Source: Synergistaceae bacterium
GTDB taxonomy: Bacteria; Synergistota; Synergistia; Synergistales; Aminobacteriaceae
DNA length: 5,759 bases
Direction of reading: 5' to 3'
Assembly: GCA_017448375.1 (NCBI GenBank)
Contig: JAFSLR010000066.1
Location: 1 to 5,759, forward strand
The translations under genes were made by a program, and so were the position numbers. Under the pieces are notes generated by a model that worked only from the letters and a program-made list of their open reading frames with translations, made no database searches and was not told where the DNA came from. Below are positions 1 through 5,388 of the stretch, one piece after another. The stretch's first letter is position 1, and every line of letters begins with the position of its first letter.

Positions 1-4
1 ATGT

Positions 5-10
5 CTCCTT
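5..10 (-). promoter_or_regulatory. Ribosome binding site of a gene off the left edge
   Basis: Read on the minus strand the first bases give AAAAGGAGACAT, a strong Shine-Dalgarno core. It lies less than ten bases from the window edge and points leftward. A start codon at normal spacing would fall just outside the window. It therefore suggests that another minus-strand gene follows the ATPase gene in the same direction. This is inferred from the site alone, because no coding sequence of that gene is visible. Confidence 0.45.
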
Positions 11-48
11 TTGCACAAAAAAATTGTTACACAGAAATTAATCCACAA

Positions 49-76
49 AATAATATTTTACAGCTAAAATATTATT
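49..76. repeat. Perfect 12-bp-arm inverted repeat, AT-only arms
   Basis: AATAATATTTTA (49-60) and its exact reverse complement (65-76) flank the loop CAGC. Just outside, CAC (44-46) and GTG (77-79) can extend the stem if two bases bulge out. The repeat sits in the spacer between the minus-strand ATPase gene and the putative next gene to the left. No run of T follows it directly on either strand, so it is a poor match to a simple intrinsic terminator. A repressor operator or an mRNA hairpin between two cistrons are alternatives. A weak minus-strand promoter-like TTGATT (95-90) with TAATAT (74-69), spacer 15, overlaps one arm. Confidence 0.7.
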
Positions 77-139
77 GTGTCCTGCGCTTAATCAAACCGA
101 GAAGAGCGAGCGCAAATATTCCTGCCCCAAATTTTTATG

Positions 140-1045
140 CTACGCTTCGGGGCTATCCATTGTTCCTTTTTTCTGCATTCTAACGGCTAAATCCTCAGAA
201 AGATTCTTCATGTCATCATTCGTCCAGTCCTTTGAGGCACGTCCGCCCGTAATCCTCTGCATTGCCGCCTGAGCCGCCGCTGAGTCCTGCCCGAACAAGT
301 CCATATATCCCCTGTAAAGCTTGTTGATTGTGTTGCGGATGTCCTGAGCATCGGGTGGAATTTCCGCGCCTGAGTCGAGCCATTTACGGAGAGTTTTCCC
401 GGTATCCTGAGTTATCGTGAAGATTTGACGGTCAAAAAGCGATGTGCGGTCTTTTGAGACTGTAACGGAATGCTCCATGCTCAAGTCAAAAACTATCGTA
501 AACTCATAATCCATTCCATCGCGCTGAACTGGAGCGAGTCCTACTTTGCGAATCTCAGTCCGGCCTCTTTCATTCTGGAGCTGTGCGTAATCCGTTTTGC
601 TTCTCATTGTCGCTATTATGTGGCATTTTGACGCAAGCATTGTTTCAATGAGCCTGTTGTGCCACGGGGTAATCTTGTTCCACGCCGCGTAAGAATTTCC
701 GCTCTTCATACTATTTGTGAGCTGGCTGTGCATATCGAGGAGTCCGCCTTCGCCTACCCAAGCATGAGATAGTGAGTCGATAATGAGAATGTCATAGCCT
801 TCTTCTTCGGCCTCATGGATTGCCGCGAGATATTTCTGTATGCTGTAAGGTGCTGTGAGAGTCTGAACGTCATAGTCGCAAATGTCCGAATAGAGATCGC
901 CGCTTCCGTTTTCGGTGTCAATCATGGCGATGCGTCCTCCGAGTCCCTGTGCTATTTGGAGCGCGCCGTAAGTTTTCCCTGAACCTGCCGGGCCTGTTAT
1001 TGCGAGTCGTAATTTTGCTTTGCGCCTTTCTGCTTTCCTGAACAT
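140..1045 (-). CDS. Phage-type RecA/AAA-fold ATP-binding protein
   Basis: This 301-residue protein looks like the AAA_24/Sak4-like ATPases of phages and prophages, which act in homologous recombination or single-strand annealing in the cytoplasm. Visible motifs are a Walker A GPAGSGKT at residues 18-25, a conserved acidic stretch IDTENGSGDLY at 42-52, and a Walker B hydrophobic strand ending in Asp90 (DILIIDSLSH, 85-94). An arginine-containing ATMRSK segment follows at 145-150. The C-terminal 80 residues are charged and poorly conserved. The ATG start at 1045-1043 is supported by a consensus AGGAGG (1059-1054) eight bases upstream. It is transcribed divergently from the sugar operon and has no recognisable phage partner inside the window, though a gene may follow on its left. 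The fold call is firm. The precise role in recombination is inferred from the family, and the protein could also serve a plasmid or a domesticated prophage. Confidence 0.85.
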   Translation of the reverse strand: MFRKAERRKAKLRLAITGPAGSGKTYGALQIAQGLGGRIAMIDTENGSGDLYSDICDYDVQTLTAPYSIQKYLAAIHEAEEEGYDILIIDSLSHAWVGEGGLLDMHSQLTNSMKSGNSYAAWNKITPWHNRLIETMLASKCHIIATMRSKTDYAQLQNERGRTEIRKVGLAPVQRDGMDYEFTIVFDLSMEHSVTVSKDRTSLFDRQIFTITQDTGKTLRKWLDSGAEIPPDAQDIRNTINKLYRGYMDLFGQDSAAAQAAMQRITGGRASKDWTNDDMKNLSEDLAVRMQKKGTMDSPEA

Positions 1046-1158
1046 AGTTATTGCCTCCTGATAAAGTATGTGATTGATTAATATAATGCTAACATACTGA
1101 AATACTATCCAACTAAATTCGATAGGTTATTAATATTTACGAAAACTCTTTGCTGTAC

Positions 1159-1208
1159 AAGGAGTATTTGATGGACAAACATTAGCACATACATCTTGGA
1201 AATGTAAA
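1159..1208 (+). pseudogene. tnpA: Broken start of IS200/IS605 tnpA transposase
   Basis: AAGGAG at 1159-1164, six bases before ATG 1171, looks like an intact translation start. That frame ends after four codons (MDKH, then TAG). A second frame, 1182-1208, reads LAHTSWKCK, which matches the near-invariant N-terminus of IS200-type Y1 transposases (typically LAHT-x-W-x-CKYHIVF). The two frames would be joined if the tract ACAAACATT had once been ACAAACAAACATT, so a four-base slippage deletion is the simplest explanation. After CK the homology ends: the expected YHIVFAPKY is absent and the frame stops at 1221. Only about the first 13 residues of a protein of about 140-150 remain, and the catalytic HUH and Tyr motifs are gone. 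It is a fossil, not a working transposase. Confidence 0.6.
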
Positions 1209-1357
1209 TTCCTTCATCAGTAATCGCATGGAAAACAGCATATGATCATGTTATTTTGGGGGACAGTTCATTTGATGACTTCAGAACATCACACGAGATT
1301 CAGAACGTTGAATACCTCAACCTTAAACACTCTTTTTTACGCACGACAGGACAGTGA
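1208..1357 (+). other. Unassigned 49-codon open frame, possible gene remnant
   Basis: Directly after the tnpA homology ends, a different frame is open between TAA (1205-1207) and TGA (1355-1357). It has natural-looking composition, with residues such as AWKTAYDHVILGDSSFDDF followed by HEIQNVEYLNLKHSFLR. It has no start codon with a ribosome site. The last stretch weakly recalls the end of IS1-family transposases, where a segment like IERxNLxLRxxLxRLTRKT occurs, and AWKTAYDHV could match the upstream aspartate region. This is a visual resemblance only. It could equally be the tail of another decayed gene or chance. No function is assigned. Confidence 0.25.
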
Positions 1358-1404
1358 AAAAATAATATTTTTTTGTTGACAAATTCAATTCTACACACTA
1401 CCAT
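1357..1404 (+). promoter_or_regulatory. Sigma-70-type promoter with UP-like tract
   Basis: A perfect -35 TTGACA (1376-1381) is followed after 17 bases by TACCAT (1399-1404), which matches four of six -10 positions. Directly upstream of the -35 lies AAAAAATAATATTTTTTT (1357-1374), an A-tract/T-tract arrangement close to the UP-element pattern bound by the alpha subunit of RNA polymerase. Transcription would start near 1411 and give a leader of about 75 bases before the kinase gene. This is the best promoter in the window and would serve the three-gene sugar operon. Confidence 0.65.
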
Positions 1405-1417
1405 AAAACCGTTTTAT
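1403..1417. promoter_or_regulatory. Candidate operator palindrome over the start site
   Basis: ATAAAACCGTTTTAT is a near-perfect palindrome: six-base arms ATAAAA and TTTTAT around CCG. It overlaps the end of the -10 and the predicted +1, the usual position of a repressor site. An A/T-rich palindrome with a central CG resembles sites of LacI/GalR-family sugar regulators, although many of those have an even centre while this one is odd. No regulator gene lies in the window. The identity of the repressor is inferred only from site style. Confidence 0.4.
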
Positions 1418-1484
1418 TCAATCAAACTTATTCTCATAAATATTTTCTGCATAATAAGATTTTAAGGCTAAGAAGGGATGATTA

Positions 1485-2960
1485 TTGTTATACATAGGAA
1501 TTGATTTGGGAACTTCTGCCGTTAAGCTAATTCTAATGGACGAAAACGGCAAAATCCATAATACAGTTTCGTGTAAGTATCCTATCTTTTATCCTCATTC
1601 CGGCTGGTCAGAGCAGAATCCTGAAGACTGGTATAATCAAACCATTAAAGGAATCTCCGAACTCACAGCTGATGCAGATAAAACAAGGATAGCAGGAATA
1701 AGCTGCGGCGGACAAATGCACGGGCTTGTCATTCTTGACGAAAACGACAGAGTCATACGTCCTGCTATTTTGTGGAATGACGGAAGGACTGCGGCTGAAA
1801 CAGATTACCTCAATAACGTAATCGGCAAGCAAAAACTCTCTCAATACACAGCAAACATAGCTTTCTCAGGATTCACAGCTCCCAAAATTTTATGGCTTAA
1901 GAATAATGAGCCCGAAAATTACAAGCGAATCCGCAAAATCATGCTCCCAAAAGATTACATAGCCTACAAATTATCCGGAGCTTTCTGCACTGATTATTCT
2001 GATGCTTCGGGAATGCTTCTGCTTGACGTTAAGAACCGCAGATGGTCAAAGGAAATGTGCAGTATTTGCGGTGTTGACGAATCACAGCTCCCGAAACTTT
2101 ACGAGAGCTACGAGAAAGTCGGAAATATTTTGCCCGGACTCGCAAAACAATTAGGACTCTCGGACAATGTCATTATTGCGGCCGGAGCAGGAGACAACGC
2201 AGCCGCCGCCATAGGCACTGGGACAGTAGGCAACGGACGCTGTAATATCTCGCTTGGGACGAGCGGTACTATCTTCATATCGTCAGACTCTTTCCGTGTT
2301 GATGAAAATAACGCTCTTCATTCTTTCGCACATGCTGACGGTCATTATCACCTTATGGGCTGTATGCTGAGTGCTGCCGCGTGCAACAAATGGTGGCTTG
2401 AGGAAATTTTGCAGACAAATGATTACTCCGCTGAACAAAGCAGAATCAAAAATCTCGGCGAAAATCATGTATTCTTCCTTCCTTACTTAATGGGAGAGCG
2501 TTCCCCGTGGAATAACCCTTCAGCAAGAGGCACATTCACAGGACTCACTATGGACTCTTCACGGGCTGATATTACACAGGCAGTACTTGAGGGAGTCAGC
2601 TTTGCAGTCAGGGATATGTACGAGTTCGCAAAAAGAACGGGAGTCAGTCTCTCAAGCACAATGATATGCGGCGGAGGAGCTAAGAGCCCTTTGTGGCGGA
2701 AAATGATAACAAACATCCTCAACATGAGAGTCGATGTCCCGGTTTCTGAGGAAGGCCCTTCAATGGGTGCGGCTATGCTTGCTATGGTTGCTTGCGGAGA
2801 ATACAAGACCGTTGACGAGGCAGCACAGGCTATCGTCAAAGTCGCAAAATCCGAAGAGCCTGACCCTGAGCTTGTGAAGAAGTATGAAGCCCGTTATCAG
2901 CAGTTCAAGACGATTTATCCCGCAATGAAGGAAGTTTTCGGGATAATTTCGGCTCAATGA
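1485..2960 (+). CDS. xylB: Xylulokinase-type FGGY sugar kinase
   Basis: This 491-residue cytoplasmic kinase transfers phosphate from ATP to a ketopentose, most likely D-xylulose to give D-xylulose 5-phosphate for the pentose phosphate pathway. The N-terminal FGGY domain begins with the phosphate-binding IDLGTSAVK (6-14). GGQMHG at 75-80 is the Met-His substrate motif typical of xylulokinases, and ILWNDGRT (95-102) follows. The catalytic base is probably Asp237 in GAGDNAAAAIG (234-244), close to Asp233 of the E. coli enzyme. The ATP-binding C-terminal domain shows SLGTSGTIF and GERSPWNNPSARG. Length fits the family (E. coli XylB is 484). The start is TTG at 1485, eight bases after AAGGG (1473-1477); the ATG at 1478 is out of frame. 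It heads the operon. Ribulose or another ketose is possible, given the unusual isomerase downstream. Confidence 0.92.
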   Translation: MLYIGIDLGTSAVKLILMDENGKIHNTVSCKYPIFYPHSGWSEQNPEDWYNQTIKGISELTADADKTRIAGISCGGQMHGLVILDENDRVIRPAILWNDGRTAAETDYLNNVIGKQKLSQYTANIAFSGFTAPKILWLKNNEPENYKRIRKIMLPKDYIAYKLSGAFCTDYSDASGMLLLDVKNRRWSKEMCSICGVDESQLPKLYESYEKVGNILPGLAKQLGLSDNVIIAAGAGDNAAAAIGTGTVGNGRCNISLGTSGTIFISSDSFRVDENNALHSFAHADGHYHLMGCMLSAAACNKWWLEEILQTNDYSAEQSRIKNLGENHVFFLPYLMGERSPWNNPSARGTFTGLTMDSSRADITQAVLEGVSFAVRDMYEFAKRTGVSLSSTMICGGGAKSPLWRKMITNILNMRVDVPVSEEGPSMGAAMLAMVACGEYKTVDEAAQAIVKVAKSEEPDPELVKKYEARYQQFKTIYPAMKEVFGIISAQ

Positions 2961-2977
2961 GAATGAGGTGATAATTC

Positions 2978-3619
2978 ATGAAGTTATACAGCGTTAAAGA
3001 TGTTGAGTTCAGGCCATACGGAAGAGTTATAGATGGCTATGATTTCAGCGAATTGATTTCAGTCCTCAAAGACTCCACGCCATGTCCTGACAACGGGACT
3101 GTTTATGTAGCGTCCGACAAGAAGTTAGAAAGCCTTGACGCTGCAAAAATTCTCGAAGCAAATGTTTACGGACGTATGCCAATAGAAATCGGCTACTGCA
3201 ACGGGCATAACACAAAGTTAAACGCTCTGGAATATCACAGGGATTCTGAAGTGAATATTGCCGCTGATGATGTCATTCTCCTTCTCGTAAAAAAGGAAGA
3301 AATCAACGATGATTATTCCCTCGACACGTCAAAGGTTAAAGCGTTCTTAGTTCCTGCGGGGACGGCCGTAGAAGTCTACGCAACTTCACTTCACTACGCG
3401 CCCTGTCATGTCAAGAATGAAGGTTTCAGAGTCGCTGTCGTACTCCCAAGAGGAACGAACGAGTCATTAAGCACTAAGACAGAGATTTTGACTCCCGAAG
3501 ACAAGCTGTTGACTCACGTAAACAAATGGCTCATTGCTCACCCTGAAGGCGGCTGTCCCGAAGGCTCATTCATTGGGCTTACGGGTAAAAACATAGATAC
3601 AGCAACGGATATTGATTAA
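2978..3619 (+). CDS. DUF4867 family cupin-like protein
   Basis: This 213-residue soluble protein has no signal peptide or membrane segment. It resembles the DUF4867 family, found beside FGGY kinases and fucose-isomerase-like genes and without a firmly assigned function. The sequence suggests a cupin-type beta barrel. Motif 1 is probably GHNTKLNALEYHRDSE (76-91), with His77, Glu85, His87 and Glu91 as possible metal ligands. Motif 2 is VPAGTAVEVYATSLHYAPC (125-143), with the PxG turn and His139 as the last ligand. Similar arrangements occur in ureidoglycolate lyase-like proteins and in cupin sugar isomerases such as D-lyxose isomerase. The start is supported by GAGGTG (2965-2970) seven bases before ATG. 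It follows the kinase gene by 17 bp, so it is co-transcribed. A role as sugar isomerase, epimerase or mutarotase is inference from fold and context only. Confidence 0.8.
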   Translation: MKLYSVKDVEFRPYGRVIDGYDFSELISVLKDSTPCPDNGTVYVASDKKLESLDAAKILEANVYGRMPIEIGYCNGHNTKLNALEYHRDSEVNIAADDVILLLVKKEEINDDYSLDTSKVKAFLVPAGTAVEVYATSLHYAPCHVKNEGFRVAVVLPRGTNESLSTKTEILTPEDKLLTHVNKWLIAHPEGGCPEGSFIGLTGKNIDTATDID

Positions 3620-3640
3620 TATTGAGGAGGGTTATTATCT

Positions 3641-5122
3641 ATGAACAACGTACCGCAGATCAAAGTCGGAATTGTGGCAGTCAGCAGGGACTGTTTTCCG
3701 GCCTCGCTTGCAAACAACAGGCGAAAAGTTTTAGTTGAGGCATACAAGCACAAGTACAACGCAGATGACATTTACGAGTGCCCTGTATGTATCATTGAGA
3801 GCGAGATCGACATGGTTAAAGCTCTCGAAGATGTCAAGGCTAACGGCTGTAACGCTTTGTGCGTGTATCTGGGGAATTTCGGCCCTGAGATTTCAGAGAC
3901 TCTTCTGGCAAAACATTTCGACGGCCCTAAAATGTTCGTCGCAGCTGCTGAAGGAGACGGAGATTTGTACGACGGTCGCGGCGATGCTTTCTGCGGAATG
4001 CTTAACGCCAGCTACAATCTTGCACTCCGCAACGTAAGAGCATACATCCCCGAATACCCCGTAGGTACTGCCGAAGAATGCGCCGACATGATTCACGACT
4101 TCCTGCCTGTCGCAAGAGTCGCTGTAGGATTGTCGCAGCTCAAAGTCATAAGTTTCGGCCCTCGTCCGCTGAACTTCTTGGCCTGCAACGCTCCCATTAA
4201 ACAGCTCTATAATTTGGGCGTTGAGATTGAGGAAAATTCAGAGCTTGACCTTTTCGAGGCTTACCACAACCACGACGGCGACAAGAGAATCGACTCACTA
4301 GTTCAGGAAATGGCGAACGAACTCGGAGCAGGGAACACTAACGCAGGAATGCTCCCCAAGCTCGCGCAGTATGAGCTGACTCTTCTTGACTGGATAGAGG
4401 CTCACAAAGGCTACAGGAAGTTTACCTGCATTGCGGGAAAATGCTGGCCGGCCTTCCAGACTCAGTTTCACTTTGTCCCCTGCTACGTAAACAGCAGACT
4501 CACAGGAAGAGGAATCCCCGTATCATGCGAAGTCGATATTTACGGCGCATTGTCCGAATACATCGGGACATGCATAAGCAATGACGTTGTTACACTTCTT
4601 GACATCAACAACACCGTACCGCGCGCAATGTATGATGAGTTCATCAAGGGCAAATACAGCTACAAGCATACTGACACATTCATGGGCTTCCACTGCGGGA
4701 ACACATGCTCAAGGAAAGTATGCAATCCTCATCTTGACTTCCAGAGGATAATGGCTCGTAATCTTCCCAGAGAATTTACTGACGGCACTATCGAAGGCGA
4801 CTTGCAGCCCGGTGAAATTACGTTCTACAGGCTTCAGTCAACAGCAGATACGATACTCCGCGCATACATGGCCGAAGGCGAGATACTTCCGGTAGCAACA
4901 AAGAGTTTCGGCGGAATAGGAGTTTTCGCGATTCCTGAGATGGGGCGTTTCTACCGTCATGTTCTCATCGAGAAGAATTACCCCCATCACGGTGCTGTTA
5001 TGTTCGGACATTACGGTAAGGCACTCTTCAACGCTCTGAAATATATCGGTGTAAGCACTTCAGAGATCGGTTATAATCAGCCTGAAGGCGTGCGTTATCC
5101 GTCAGAAAATCCGTTCTGCTAA
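3641..5122 (+). CDS. L-fucose/L-arabinose isomerase-family protein
   Basis: This 493-residue cytoplasmic protein belongs to the FucI/AraA-like metal-dependent aldose-ketose isomerases. It should convert an aldose to the ketose used by the upstream kinase. The N-terminal part (about 6-165) looks like the Rossmann-like subunit-contact domains (KVGIVAVSRDCFP at 8-20, NALCVYLGNFGPE at 71-83). The C-terminal half carries likely Mn2+ ligands by analogy with E. coli FucI Glu337, Asp361 and His528: Glu297 in SCEVDIYGALSEY, Asp321 in LLDINN, and a histidine in YPHHG (449/450). It is shorter than E. coli FucI (591) but normal for this uncharacterised branch. GAGGAGG (3624-3630) ten bases before ATG supports the start. 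It follows the DUF4867 gene by 21 bp. The substrate is unknown; with a xylulokinase-type partner, D-xylose, D-lyxose or D-arabinose are candidates. Confidence 0.85.
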   Translation: MNNVPQIKVGIVAVSRDCFPASLANNRRKVLVEAYKHKYNADDIYECPVCIIESEIDMVKALEDVKANGCNALCVYLGNFGPEISETLLAKHFDGPKMFVAAAEGDGDLYDGRGDAFCGMLNASYNLALRNVRAYIPEYPVGTAEECADMIHDFLPVARVAVGLSQLKVISFGPRPLNFLACNAPIKQLYNLGVEIEENSELDLFEAYHNHDGDKRIDSLVQEMANELGAGNTNAGMLPKLAQYELTLLDWIEAHKGYRKFTCIAGKCWPAFQTQFHFVPCYVNSRLTGRGIPVSCEVDIYGALSEYIGTCISNDVVTLLDINNTVPRAMYDEFIKGKYSYKHTDTFMGFHCGNTCSRKVCNPHLDFQRIMARNLPREFTDGTIEGDLQPGEITFYRLQSTADTILRAYMAEGEILPVATKSFGGIGVFAIPEMGRFYRHVLIEKNYPHHGAVMFGHYGKALFNALKYIGVSTSEIGYNQPEGVRYPSENPFC

Positions 5123-5166
5123 ATTTTCGGCTCGAATGAATCGAAATGATTCTGTTCAGTGAACTA

Positions 5167-5188
5167 CTCCCCCTTACGGTTATGGGAG
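5167..5188 (-). ncRNA. Right-end hairpin of TnpB element (omega-RNA end)
   Basis: CTCCC (5188-5184 on the minus strand) pairs with GGGAG (5171-5167) around a loop reading CATAACCGTAAG and nearby bases, followed by TAGTTCAC. This layout, GAAGCYCCC, short loop, GGGGGAG, TAGTTCAC, is the recurrent right end of IS200/IS605 elements. There it serves as TnpA recognition structure and as the 3' scaffold of the omega-RNA guide of TnpB. Just outside, GTTCA-G-TGAAC (5154-5164) forms a small perfect palindrome over the boundary. Whether an RNA is still made is unknown. Confidence 0.5.
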
Positions 5189-5192
5189 CTTC

Positions 5193-5312
5193 CTAATTCT
5201 GCGAGGCTGCAACATAAATCTTGCGGTTCATGTTGTCTTATGTCCTCTCCAAAGGCGTTAATTCCCTATGCCCCATAGGTACTCGATTATTTTTTACTGC
5301 TATGTTGTCGGA
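5193..5312 (-). pseudogene. tnpB: Decayed C-terminus of TnpB
   Basis: In the minus frame ending at TAG 5195-5193, the sequence reads SDNIAVKNNR, VPMGHRELTPLERT, a TAA stop (5240-5238), then DNMNRKIYVAASQN and the final TAG. TAG is followed at once by GAAGCTCCC, which in intact elements overlaps or abuts the end of tnpB. A stretch like VPMGxRELTPxE near the end is typical of TnpB proteins of this type. Only about 40 codons of about 400 remain, the RuvC active site and zinc finger are missing, and the internal stop confirms decay. The call rests on position next to the right end plus this short match. Confidence 0.45.
5265..5279. repeat. Short perfect palindrome in the tnpB remnant
   Basis: CCTATG (5265-5270) and CATAGG (5274-5279) are perfect complements around CCC. 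It lies within the codons for VPMGHREL, so it may be a coincidence of coding sequence or part of the folded guide-RNA region that overlaps the end of tnpB. Confidence 0.5.
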
Positions 5313-5350
5313 ATTTCTATAATTCCCTTTATTCAACAATGAAATTATAG
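5310..5350. repeat. Two overlapping inverted repeats near element left end
   Basis: GGAATT (5310-5315) pairs with AATTCC (5321-5326) around TCTAT. CTATAATT (5317-5324) pairs perfectly with AATTATAG (5343-5350) around an 18-base loop. The two stems share bases and so exclude each other. The second covers the -10 promoter. Subterminal hairpins are expected at the left end of IS200/IS605 elements, which fits the element call, but AT-rich sequence can make such stems by chance. Confidence 0.45.
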
Positions 5351-5354
5351 CACA
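5344..5354 (-). promoter_or_regulatory. Extended -10 promoter inside the element
   Basis: The minus strand reads TGTGCTATAAT, a perfect TATAAT (5349-5344) with the TGN extension in place. No recognisable -35 lies 16-18 bases upstream, which extended -10 promoters can tolerate. It would drive a short leftward transcript across the tnpB remnant and the right-end hairpin. In intact elements a promoter at this place usually serves the transposon genes. Confidence 0.4.
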
Positions 5355-5388
5355 CTTAGAATTGGGAGCTTTCTTGCGCGATAAGGTA

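Larger units (their letters stand above)
1046..1484. other. Divergent spacer with IS debris and operon promoter
   Basis: This 439-bp stretch has no intact gene. From left to right it holds the ribosome binding site of the ATPase gene (1059-1054, minus) and a plus-strand TATAAT at 1082-1087 without a good -35 partner, which could be the old promoter of the tnpA remnant. A small inverted repeat follows, CTATC (1105-1109) with GATAG (1121-1125). Then come the tnpA remnant (1159-1208), an unassigned open frame (1208-1357), the operon promoter (1357-1404) and a near-palindrome (1403-1417). The leader from about 1411 to 1484 has only a weak possible stem, CTTATT (1427-1432) with AATAAG (1453-1458). 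I recognise no riboswitch. Confidence 0.6.
5154..5388 (-). mobile_element. IS200/IS605 (TnpB-type) element remnant, MITE-like
   Basis: Read on the minus strand, this roughly 230-bp piece starts near 5388 and ends at GTAGTTCAC (5168-5160), the usual right end of IS200/IS605 elements. The end is preceded by the typical subterminal hairpin beginning GAAGCTCCC. Inside are an extended -10 promoter (5354-5344), a decayed TnpB C-terminus (5312-5193) and several short palindromes. Most of tnpB is gone, so it is a deletion derivative that could only move with a helper transposase. The right end is well defined. The left end is uncertain and placed between about 5365 and 5391, where homology to the sugar-binding protein begins. 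The element lies exactly where the binding-protein gene loses its first half. Confidence 0.55.

Noticed and set aside
1..272. Two short plus-strand frames starting at 1 and 75
   Set aside because: Both run into the antisense of the ATPase gene, have no Shine-Dalgarno site, and contain low-complexity or unconvincing residues.
1478..1480. ATG as start of the kinase gene
   Set aside because: It is out of frame with the kinase. The TTG at 1485 is in frame, has correct spacing to AAGGG, and gives the canonical kinase N-terminus.
1418..1484. Riboswitch or attenuator in the operon leader
   Set aside because: Only about 75 bases of AT-rich leader with one weak six-base stem; no recognisable aptamer core and no terminator stem.
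2483..2839. 118-codon open frame on the minus strand
   Set aside because: It lies wholly inside the kinase gene, opposite conserved motifs, has no ribosome site and its protein looks like no family. It is a shadow of the coding strand.
3735..4037. 100-codon open frame on the plus strand in another frame
   Set aside because: It is inside the isomerase gene, lacks a ribosome site, and its residues are skewed as expected for a shifted frame.
5167..5188. Hairpin as a rho-independent terminator of the sugar operon
   Set aside because: The stem is only five strong pairs with a long loop, and no T-run follows on the plus strand. The surrounding TAGTTCAC and GAAGCTCCC context fits an IS200/IS605 right end better.
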